Below are positions 1 to 4,677 of a DNA stretch of 5,035 nt, piece by piece. This DNA is from an uncultured Alphaproteobacteria bacterium (GTDB taxonomy: Bacteria; Pseudomonadota; Alphaproteobacteria; Rhodobacterales; Rhodobacteraceae). Location of the stretch: the NCBI GenBank assembly GCA_929200295.1, contig CAKMZE010000149.1, positions 1-5,035 on the forward strand. Direction: 5' to 3'. The notes beneath the pieces are model-generated. The model did not search any database and had not been told where the DNA came from. It saw only the letters and a program-made list of their open reading frames with translations. How positions within the stretch are numbered: the stretch's first letter is position 1; the number at the start of each line of letters is the position of its first letter. The translations under genes and the position numbers were made by a program.

Positions 1-271
1 CCTCCTCGACACGCACCCCAATGGCGTTCACGCCTGTGCCTTCTGCGAAAATTTGGCTGAACGCATCAGGGCCAGTGCCTGTGGTGCCCATATCTTCCAA
101 CAGCTCGGAGCCACCGACCATGGCCAGCGGTTCGTTCAATGGGAATTTGGTATTGTCAGCGTCGGGGGCTGTAAAAACCATTGCGACGGTAGAAGCTTGT
201 GCCACTTGCACAGGCCGCCCGCCTTTCAGGTTCTCAATCGTCCCGATGCCTTTGTGAAAATCGGCTGCCAT
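1..271 (-). CDS. FI: Phage tail sheath protein, N-terminal part, 3' end outside window
   Basis: This is the contractile sheath subunit (P2 gpFI family), which forms the tube that shortens to drive the spike and tail tube into the cell. Only 90 residues are in the window. They read MAADFHKGIGTIENLKGGRP, then a first hydrophobic strand with STVAMVFTAPDADNTKFPLN (residues 27-46), EPLAMVGGSEL, a Gly/Thr linker (MGTTGTGPD, 61-69), FSQIFAEGTG and a strand VNAIGVRVEE at the edge. P2 gpFI has the same plan: an N-terminal arm with HHGV, a VGMV.TASDAD..TFPLN segment and a VVVRVEDG strand after a helix. The start at 271 has TGGAG seven bases upstream. It follows a 152-base non-coding gap, so it probably opens a separate operon with tube and tape-measure genes beyond the window. 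Confidence 0.93.
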   Translation of the reverse strand, partial: MAADFHKGIGTIENLKGGRPVQVAQASTVAMVFTAPDADNTKFPLNEPLAMVGGSELLEDMGTTGTGPDAFSQIFAEGTGVNAIGVRVEE

Positions 272-321
272 GAGGGTACTCCATCTGTCGAGATCGTCTC
301 GTTCAATTGGAGCTTTCTTCC

Positions 322-338
322 CACGCGCACGCGCACGG
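322..338. repeat. CACGCG tandem repeat (nearly three units)
   Basis: CACGCG CACGCG CACGG gives 16 bases of alternating pyrimidine and purine in the gap upstream of the sheath gene. It may be a slippage product; no function can be assigned. Confidence 0.6.
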
Positions 339-339
339 C

Positions 340-369
340 ATTATGGTAGCAGGTGCTACCAAAGGTGAA
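340..369 (-). promoter_or_regulatory. Possible promoter for the sheath operon, overlapping the inverted repeat
   Basis: On the minus strand TTCACC (364-369, 4 of 6 to TTGACA) and CATAAT (340-345, 5 of 6 to TATAAT) are 18 bases apart, and the inverted repeat fills the spacer. This would make the repeat an operator. The match is weak and the alternative, an activator-dependent promoter nearer the gene, is equally open. Confidence 0.3.
344..361. repeat. Perfect 8-bp inverted repeat TGGTAGCA-GG-TGCTACCA
   Basis: The arms are exact reverse complements with a two-base centre (or seven-base arms with a four-base AGGT loop). The stem is not followed by a run of T on either strand, so it is a poor intrinsic terminator. 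Its symmetry and 18-bp length suit a dimeric regulator's binding site, and it lies about 73 bases upstream of the sheath ATG. Read as TGG-N12-CCA it has the outline of the P2 late activator (Ogr/delta) target, TGT-N12-ACA, but the bases differ. Confidence 0.7.
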
Positions 370-423
370 TTGTGATGCTGGGGATGCTCACGGGATACAC
401 GGTCAGGACCAATCCGCCAAGCT

Positions 424-780
424 TTATTGCGTAATCAACCACTGGATAAGCCGACGCAGGATCATGCCTGTCCAGGCCAGCGCGGTTTTGATACGCGGCG
501 CACGCTCGCTGAGGGCAGCGGCAAACCACTGGCTATCGGCTTCAATCCAACGTGATCCGCTTTCCAAAAGTACATCATGGATCAATGCAGCTTTGAGATA
601 GTACGGATCATCTGGTGACCAAAGCCATTGCAGACTGCGCGGGACCGAGCTTTCGAACTCGCGGCCAACGGGGATCGTCAGGATGTAGGGGGAACCTTTC
701 CACATCAGGCTCCAAGCTACGACCCGCGTGGTCACATAGCCACGCAAGCCGCCTTTTTTGCACCATGAGACATCGGGCAT
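424..780 (-). CDS. DUF1353-family protein (118 aa), function unknown
   Basis: The layout matches DUF1353, a small family common in phages and prophages: a hydrophobic strand (YILTIPVGREFESSVPRSLQ, residues 32-51), the Pro-Arg-x-x-x-Trp-Leu element (VPRSLQWLWSP), and the aromatic/His core PYYLKAALIHDVLLES (59-74), where the IHD triplet is the family's most recognisable feature. The usual (T/V)D-x-(A/S)-S-x-P-R segment appears here as FESSVPR, so the common Asp is missing. A hydrophobic C-terminus (ALAWTGMILRRLIQWLI) could touch a membrane. The start at 780 has AAGGA five bases upstream, and only two bases separate it from the preceding gene. Function is not established for the family; its position at the end of the tail operon, where P2 carries non-structural cargo, fits an accessory gene. 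The TAA at 424-426 precedes the 152-base gap. Confidence 0.75.
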   Translation of the reverse strand: MPDVSWCKKGGLRGYVTTRVVAWSLMWKGSPYILTIPVGREFESSVPRSLQWLWSPDDPYYLKAALIHDVLLESGSRWIEADSQWFAAALSERAPRIKTALAWTGMILRRLIQWLITQ

Positions 781-782
781 AG

Positions 783-1166
783 TTATCCTTCCGATACAGC
801 TTTCAAAACATCCGAAACGGCGGTCGCACGTTTCTCAATGTCGGCGACAACGGTATCCACGCCCTTCAGCATGAAGGGTAAGACCACTTCACCGCTTTCG
901 ACTTTGGCGAGGAAGTCAGCGGAAAACATTGCAAATGGCGCAGCCGCTTCGCGCACCTCAGCAAGCGAATTTGCGGTTGAAAGCTTGTCCACGAGAACGG
1001 CAAGTCCGTAGATCGCGAGTTGTGTACCATCTGCCGTGGTACCCAGAAGAGCCGCTTGATCGCCTGCCTTCGCGGCGATTTTTTCGCGAACCTTGTGTTT
1101 GACAACCGAGGCAGATGGTATGGCATTACTGTAGTCTTGTTCTGGAATTTGAGGGGCTTCACTCAT
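783..1166 (-). CDS. Uncharacterised small phage protein downstream of the fibre genes (127 aa)
   Basis: I do not recognise this gene. The ATG at 1166 has AAGGA seven bases upstream, and the TAA of the fibre gene overlaps that site, so it belongs to the same transcript. The protein is mostly helical by composition: a basic segment (VVKHKVREKIAAKAG, residues 21-35), a central hydrophobic helix (GTQLAIYGLAVLVDKLS, 47-63), an Ala-rich helix (LAEVREAAAPFAMFSADFL, 68-86) and a C-terminal amphipathic helix (VADIEKRATAVSDVLKAVSE, 107-126). No signal peptide is seen, and the hydrophobic helix is short and contains a charged residue, so a cytoplasmic or virion protein is more likely than a membrane one. 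In P2-like phages the gene after H is the fibre-assembly chaperone G. I see no gpG signature, so a chaperone-like role is only a positional guess. Confidence 0.75.
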   Translation of the reverse strand: MSEAPQIPEQDYSNAIPSASVVKHKVREKIAAKAGDQAALLGTTADGTQLAIYGLAVLVDKLSTANSLAEVREAAAPFAMFSADFLAKVESGEVVLPFMLKGVDTVVADIEKRATAVSDVLKAVSEG

Positions 1167-1176
1167 GATTTTTTCC

Positions 1177-1905
1177 TTATACCGCTATGTCACGGTTCTG
1201 GGTTCCGTAAGGGGATGCGTAGTATCCCCATCGTGGGATGGTGCGGTCAAACTTGACGGCTCCTTGAACAACGGCGGGCCAGAAAAACTCAACCGAACCG
1301 CTTTCGGTCGTCACATAGGGGTGTCCATGAATATAGACGCCGGGAGCTGTGTCGCGGCTCGTACCGCACTCACCCCATTCCGGTGTGATCCCATGGAAAA
1401 ACCCGCTGTGGCAATTGCCGCTAACAAGACGCGCATAAGCACCCACCGAATGGTGCATACCACCCGGCCAAATTTGATTTGGATACATGAGCCATGTGCT
1501 CACATCGGACGGTGCGCCAGACCAATCAACACGCAACACGCGGATTGTCGGCATGAAGTATCGTGCACCTGCGCGGCCCATCGCATCTAGCACGGCTTGA
1601 TCTTCGGCAGGGCGATCTGCATAGGGCGTACCCGCCGAAATATTGCGAACATGCGTGAATGAAATGTCGTAAGAGCCGTTTTTGACCCAGCCATCCAAGT
1701 TCCCATTGGTGTCGAGATTGCCATATTGGTTTGGGGATTGGCGCAAAATGGCATGGTTATACAGCAAAGTATCAACCGATGTGATCTTTGCATCAACCTT
1801 GGCTGTTTCCGCGCCAAGCGTATTTCGGATTTCCGCTGGCAAGCCTGTCATATCATCATGTAGCAGCCCCAGTTGGGCCAGCATCTGTTGATTTTCCGTT
1901 GTCAT
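1177..1905 (-). CDS. Probable distal tail fibre / receptor-binding protein (242 aa)
   Basis: No named family is recognised, but position and build suggest the outer part of a fibre. Residues 8-48 look like a coiled coil with hydrophobics in heptad spacing (L30, A33, V37, I41, V44, L48), as expected for a trimerising stem. The rest is rich in Trp, Tyr, Phe, Gly and Asn (GNLDGWVKNGSYDISF at 68-83; TWLMYPNQIWPGGMHH at 137-152; VEFFWPAVV at 205-213), a mix common in exposed beta-rich receptor-binding tips. Histidines cluster (H151, H152, H166, H171 and HGH at 193-195) with two cysteines (C165, C180). The start at 1905 is chosen over an in-frame ATG at 1962 because AGGAGG lies six bases upstream and the ATG overlaps the gpH stop (ATGA). 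It fills the role left empty by the short gpH; the receptor is unknown. An independent virion enzyme is less likely, since no catalytic motif is visible. Confidence 0.7.
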   Translation of the reverse strand: MTTENQQMLAQLGLLHDDMTGLPAEIRNTLGAETAKVDAKITSVDTLLYNHAILRQSPNQYGNLDTNGNLDGWVKNGSYDISFTHVRNISAGTPYADRPAEDQAVLDAMGRAGARYFMPTIRVLRVDWSGAPSDVSTWLMYPNQIWPGGMHHSVGAYARLVSGNCHSGFFHGITPEWGECGTSRDTAPGVYIHGHPYVTTESGSVEFFWPAVVQGAVKFDRTIPRWGYYASPYGTQNRDIAV

Positions 1906-2474
1906 GATTGACCTCCTGGATAGTGTCCATGTTGGGCGTAGAACGCCTCCTGTTGGTGCCATTGTTGGCGAGTGATCCGCGCCTGATTGGCGATGATGAG
2001 CGCGAATTCTGTGTCAAAGACCACGTTAACGGTTGGGCCGCTCACCTGGACGTTAACTGAGTTATCGGGAAGATCGGGCAGTAAGATCGTGAAGGCAAAG
2101 ATGAACGGCACCCCGTCCTTCTTATAGAGAAGGAGAATATCGTCGCCGCTATCGTCTTGTTCTGACCAGACGGACAGCAGCGTGCCATCCGACAGGTGAA
2201 ACCCGATCTCTCTGATCCAATGCTCGCCGATATCACCAAGCATGCCTTGGATCGTCACCTGATCTGGCGCGTCGCGATTGCCCCCACCAATGGCAACCCG
2301 GCCCACTTCATTGCGCAGGGCAATCTCTGTGCCATTGGGTGTGTAGGATACGCCGTTGCCGTCACCAAATGAGACATGGGTGATAACCCCTTCCAACCCG
2401 TTGTTGCTGGCATTGAGGATCGCGGCGCGGCCTGCGTTGGTGTTCTTGGTTTTGAGCGCGATGATGTCATTCAT
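1902..2474 (-). CDS. H: Tail fibre protein, N-terminal baseplate-attachment domain (gpH-like), short
   Basis: This resembles the N-terminal domain of P2 gpH-type fibres (tail fibre N-terminal family), which anchors the fibre to the baseplate through gpI. Supporting segments are TNAGRAAILNAS (residues 12-23), THVSFGDGNG (32-41), ALRNEVGRV (52-60), the family's GEHWIREIGFHLSDGTLLSV (83-102) and a hydrophobic strand pair FIFAFTILLPDLP (124-136). P2 gpH is several times longer (about 670 residues) and has a repetitive shaft. Here the protein stops at 190 residues, soon after that domain, ending in a Gln/His-rich stretch (QQWHQQEAFYAQHGHYPGG, 170-188). There is no frame disruption visible; the stop overlaps the next ATG (ATGA), which has its own strong ribosome binding site. 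I read it as a complete short adaptor that pairs with the next gene, not as a broken fibre. TAGGGGAATGCC precedes the ATG, with the gpI stop overlapping the likely ribosome binding site. Confidence 0.85.
   Translation of the reverse strand: MNDIIALKTKNTNAGRAAILNASNNGLEGVITHVSFGDGNGVSYTPNGTEIALRNEVGRVAIGGGNRDAPDQVTIQGMLGDIGEHWIREIGFHLSDGTLLSVWSEQDDSGDDILLLYKKDGVPFIFAFTILLPDLPDNSVNVQVSGPTVNVVFDTEFALIIANQARITRQQWHQQEAFYAQHGHYPGGQS
1912..1917 (-). promoter_or_regulatory. Strong ribosome binding site before the distal fibre gene
   Basis: A perfect AGGAGG lies six bases before the ATG at 1905, inside the last codons of the gpH-like gene (where it encodes part of PGG). It is the clearest consensus site in the window and implies high or independent expression of the distal fibre protein. 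Confidence 0.8.
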
Positions 2475-2483
2475 GGCATTCCC

Positions 2484-3059
2484 CTAGTTTGTCGCGACGG
2501 CGGTGAAACGCCCGAACTGGGCTCCGGATGCGCACGTGGCAATGGCGATCTGACCTGCAAGCCCAGCCCCAATCTGAAGGGTGAACGCACGTGATTTGGG
2601 CTTGGCAGCTTGGATCTGGCGCAACGCCTGAAGTTGGACTTCTTCCGAGAGGATCGCACTGCCGGGCATAAGGTGGGTATTGGCAAATGCTGTCACTGCA
2701 AATGTGCCGCGCCGTGCTTCAGGCACAGCTTGCCACCACTCAGTGATTTCAGAGCGGATGCCAAGGGAACTGAGTGCTGTCTCAACCGCCAGCAACGTAC
2801 CCTTCTTGCGGTGCACCATGGGCGCAGCTGCAATCACATCGCGCTTCACGGCTTCAGGCCAGTTATCATCCCAAACATCAACTGAGACGGCCCAGGCAAG
2901 AAATGGCAGCAACGCGATCGGGCAACCGGATGGCGTCCAAATCGTATTGATGAGCATTGGAATTTCGTCGAGCCGCTCGAATAGAGTTTCAGCAGCGGCA
3001 CGTTCCAAAGCCGTAGCATTCTTAGGCAGGGTCTGGTGGACGAGTTCCTCAATCGTCAT
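2484..3059 (-). CDS. I: Phage tail protein I (baseplate-fibre connector)
   Basis: P2 gpI is a baseplate protein that lies between the wedge (gpJ) and the tail fibre (gpH). The best landmark is LLPFLAWAVSVDVWDDNWPE (residues 50-69), followed by KRDVIAAAPMVHRKKGTLLA (72-91) and LSSLGIRSEITEWW (96-109), all in the order and spacing of P2 gpI. Length is 191 residues against about 176 in P2. An ATG lies nine bases further upstream at 3068, but 3059 is chosen because GGAAGG sits nine bases before it (and would touch the 3068 ATG), and because 3059 gives the ATGA overlap with gpJ. The C-terminal section after about residue 150 (AKPKSRAFTLQIG... to the end) is less conserved. Nine bases separate its TAG from the fibre gene start. 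Confidence 0.93.
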   Translation of the reverse strand: MTIEELVHQTLPKNATALERAAAETLFERLDEIPMLINTIWTPSGCPIALLPFLAWAVSVDVWDDNWPEAVKRDVIAAAPMVHRKKGTLLAVETALSSLGIRSEITEWWQAVPEARRGTFAVTAFANTHLMPGSAILSEEVQLQALRQIQAAKPKSRAFTLQIGAGLAGQIAIATCASGAQFGRFTAVATN

Positions 3060-4093
3060 GGGCGCCATCCTTCCGTAAGCACTTCGGCCGTGATGATCGG
3101 GTCATCACTCAATTCGCCGTAGCCTTTTGATCCGGGCAGGATGTCAGCCGCTGGCGCGATCAGATCAATCTCTTGCACGCCTGGCACTTTCAACGCAGCT
3201 GCAATGCCAATACGCTGCACCCGTGCCCCAATACGGCGGCGTGATTGCACATAAGTCATAACTGCGGATTTTGCTTCAGTGATCACCACATCAGGTGACG
3301 GGCCTGCATCAAGGAAAAGCTTGGCTTCAATCAAGTAAGGGAACGCGGTGGCTGGCTCGATCCGCACGTTGTCGCCAATTGGACGCACGTCCTTACGCGA
3401 CACCGCGTGGAAAGCACGCGTAAGTAAAGCCTGATCGGCTGCCCCATAGGCTTCCTTTGGCAAGATCACGATCAAAACTTCGGGGGCCAATACAGGATCC
3501 CCGGTCGCACGATTGGCGAAAGGCATTGCGCGTAGTCCAACAGTGTGAGCATCCGCATGCAAGCCATCTGTGTAAGTCGCGTTGTCATCCTCAGAATAGG
3601 GTGCAACATCAGAGATGTCGGCAATGCCATCCAATTCCAGAACGTGGAAAATATAGCCGCCTTCCGACCCAGCCGTTGAAAATGCTTCAGGGGCCAATGC
3701 GATGCGGGCACGAAAATCCTCGTCATCTTCCAGCACGTCATCGGTAGGTGGCTCAGCATCGGGATCAGCAGGTGTGACAATTAATCTGGCAATCCCGTAA
3801 TAGGTTGCGGCGATGTGGTCGAGTTCAGCGCCAACGGCATCGGTCAGGATCAGAGCCCGAATTTGGTCGTTGACCTCACCGTAGAGCTTGATGAGTTCTT
3901 CAGCAAAGGCCTCGTAGATGACATGCAGCGGATCGGTTTCGAGATTGATCACATCCGACAAATCAAGATCGTATTTTTCTGCCCGGCGCAGCAATCTCTG
4001 TTTTAGCGCCGCCAGTTCATCCTCAAAGCTCAGGCTTTTTAGTATAGTAAACTCAGGCAAAGCTGCCATGTTAATGGGGGTAAAGCGGCTCAT
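3056..4093 (-). CDS. J: Phage baseplate assembly protein J, with an internal extension
   Basis: This is the large wedge protein of the baseplate (P2 gpJ / Mu gp47 / T4 gp6-like), which forms the ring that reorganises to trigger sheath contraction. The 345 residues carry the family's landmarks in order: ELDHIAATYYGIARLIVTPA (residues 90-109), PPTDDVLEDDEDFRARI (115-131), PEAFSTAGSEGGYIFHVLEL (135-154), the VRPIGDNV segment (237-244), a C-terminal hydrophobic EAKLFLDAGPSPD stretch (256-268), RRRIGARV (285-292) and the final VPGVQEIDLIAPAADI (303-318). Compared with P2 gpJ (about 300 residues), most of the extra length lies in one block, roughly residues 165-203, between the family's VSV.SPSP-like turn and the strand EVLIVILP. 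It starts with an ATGA overlap with gpW and ends with one into gpI, so the three are probably translated as a coupled set. Confidence 0.95.
   Translation of the reverse strand: MSRFTPINMAALPEFTILKSLSFEDELAALKQRLLRRAEKYDLDLSDVINLETDPLHVIYEAFAEELIKLYGEVNDQIRALILTDAVGAELDHIAATYYGIARLIVTPADPDAEPPTDDVLEDDEDFRARIALAPEAFSTAGSEGGYIFHVLELDGIADISDVAPYSEDDNATYTDGLHADAHTVGLRAMPFANRATGDPVLAPEVLIVILPKEAYGAADQALLTRAFHAVSRKDVRPIGDNVRIEPATAFPYLIEAKLFLDAGPSPDVVITEAKSAVMTYVQSRRRIGARVQRIGIAAALKVPGVQEIDLIAPAADILPGSKGYGELSDDPIITAEVLTEGWRP
3069..3074 (-). promoter_or_regulatory. Ribosome binding site that decides the gpI start
   Basis: GGAAGG directly abuts the ATG at 3068, too close to serve it, but is nine bases from the ATG at 3059. 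The site lies inside the end of the gpJ reading frame. Confidence 0.65.
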
Positions 4094-4425
4094 ACCTGCA
4101 CCTCGACTTCACGGGGAAGGCCTGTGGATGTTTCGGTCACATCGACCATGATTTGACCATTGCCGTTCTCATCGATGTGCACGAGACGAAACCCATTCAG
4201 TAACACCCGCGGCTCAAAAGCGTCGATGGCTTCGGCAATGGCTACATAGTAATCGAGGATCGTGTCGTTCGTGCCGGGACGGTCCTGAAGCTCTTTGCCG
4301 GCAGAGCCAAAGCTGCGCCGTTCCACGCGCGTGCCAATGCGCGTGGTGAAGATCACCGACAGGGATTGGGCAATGTGATCCCAACCCGTCAGGCGACGCC
4401 CCGTATGTCGACACATCCCAGCCAT
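4090..4425 (-). CDS. W: Phage baseplate assembly protein W (gp25-like wedge protein)
   Basis: This is a baseplate wedge component of the T4 gp25 / P2 gpW family, which joins the baseplate to the first sheath ring. The 111 residues match the family in length. Visible signatures are HIAQSLSVIFTTRIGTRVER (residues 17-36), then RRSFGS, then AIDAFEPRVLL (66-76), parallel to P2 gpW's segments for the first sheath-like strand, the conserved Arg-Arg-x-(Y/F)-Gly-Ser turn and the WEPR motif. The start at 4425 follows AAGG with a short four-base spacing; a second ATG at 4416 (MCRHTG) is a possible alternative, since P2 gpW also has a Met shortly before its (N)RxTG-like segment. The gap to the preceding stop is six bases, and the TGA overlaps the gpJ ATG by four bases (ATGA). 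Confidence 0.92.
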   Translation of the reverse strand: MAGMCRHTGRRLTGWDHIAQSLSVIFTTRIGTRVERRSFGSAGKELQDRPGTNDTILDYYVAIAEAIDAFEPRVLLNGFRLVHIDENGNGQIMVDVTETSTGLPREVEVQV

Positions 4426-4431
4426 GACGCC

Positions 4432-4665
4432 TTAGCCTTTGTCCGCTTTGGCAGGCTTTGCGGCGAGTGCCGGGTCAGCCGGTTTGGACGCGCTGCGCGT
4501 GTCAGATTTCTTCTGAAGAACATGCGGCACATAGTATTGCGCCTCGGCTTCGGTCATCTCGACCGCGTCGCCTTCCTTCTTCAGGTGCGGCCCGATCCAT
4601 GAAGTAGTCTGAAGCACATAGGTGTGCTTTGCCAGTTTCGGGTCGGGTTTGGTGGTGTCAGCCAT
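4432..4665 (-). CDS. Small uncharacterised phage protein between gpV and gpW (77 aa)
   Basis: I do not recognise a named family. The reading frame is open upstream to an ATG at 4782, but the start at 4665 (MADTTKPDP) is preferred: it has GAGGAG six bases upstream and begins just after gpV stops, whereas the longer form would overlap gpV by over 100 bases. The protein has a polar N-terminus, a core of about residues 13-50 with an aromatic stretch (TSWIGPHLKKEG) and an acidic helix-like segment (VEMTEAEAQYYVPHVL), and a low-complexity Lys/Ala/Pro tail (PADPALAAKPAKADKG). No signal peptide or membrane segment is visible. The pattern KxGDxVxMTxxEA recalls small phage virion-associated proteins that carry an EMTxxEA-like motif, but that is only a resemblance. 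P2 has no gene here. The position suggests a minor tail or baseplate accessory; this is inference. Confidence 0.75.
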   Translation of the reverse strand: MADTTKPDPKLAKHTYVLQTTSWIGPHLKKEGDAVEMTEAEAQYYVPHVLQKKSDTRSASKPADPALAAKPAKADKG

Positions 4666-4671
4666 GGTGGT

Positions 4672-4677
4672 CTCCTC
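4672..4677 (-). promoter_or_regulatory. Ribosome binding site that fixes the start of the small V-W gene
   Basis: GAGGAG lies six bases before the ATG at 4665 and overlaps the TGA stop of gpV (4676-4678). It decides the start against the in-frame ATG at 4782 and suggests re-initiation by ribosomes that finish gpV. Confidence 0.8.

Larger units (their letters stand above)
272..423. other. Non-coding gap between the DUF1353 gene and the sheath gene, likely start of a new transcript
   Basis: This is the only gap over 10 bases in the window. It holds a perfect inverted repeat (344-361), a CACGCG tandem repeat (322-338) and, next to the sheath gene, a ribosome binding site (TGGAG, 279-283, seven bases before the ATG). 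In P2 the gap between the H-G operon and the FI-FII-E-T-U-D operon contains the late promoter PF, so a promoter is expected here; I see only weak sigma70-like matches. The small reading frames crossing it on the plus strand have no ribosome binding sites and look like chance. Confidence 0.6.

Noticed and set aside
344..361. Inverted repeat as an intrinsic terminator of the fibre operon
   Set aside because: The stem is short with moderate GC, and no T-run follows on either strand (TAATGCC on minus, AAAGGTG on plus).
1165..1590. Plus-strand open frame of 141 codons opposite the distal fibre gene
   Set aside because: It has no ribosome binding site, no recognisable protein features, and a coding gene with good signals lies on the other strand.
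1906..1962. Longer distal fibre protein starting at the ATG at 1962
   Set aside because: It would overlap gpH by about 60 bases; the ATG at 1905 has a perfect AGGAGG and the ATGA overlap seen elsewhere in this operon.
1902..2474. gpH as a pseudogene truncated by a mutation
   Set aside because: The stop forms an ATGA overlap with a well-placed downstream gene and its last codons hold that gene's ribosome binding site, so the end looks organised and not accidental.
3775..3802. Plus-strand promoter-like sequence TGACAATTAATC resembling a trp/tac -35 region
   Set aside because: It lies inside gpJ on the opposite strand, the downstream -10 match is poor (TAATAG or GTAATA), and no plus-strand gene follows.
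4041..4046. TATACT on the minus strand near the start of gpJ as a -10 box
   Set aside because: No acceptable -35 lies 16-18 bases upstream, and it sits inside a tightly coupled operon.
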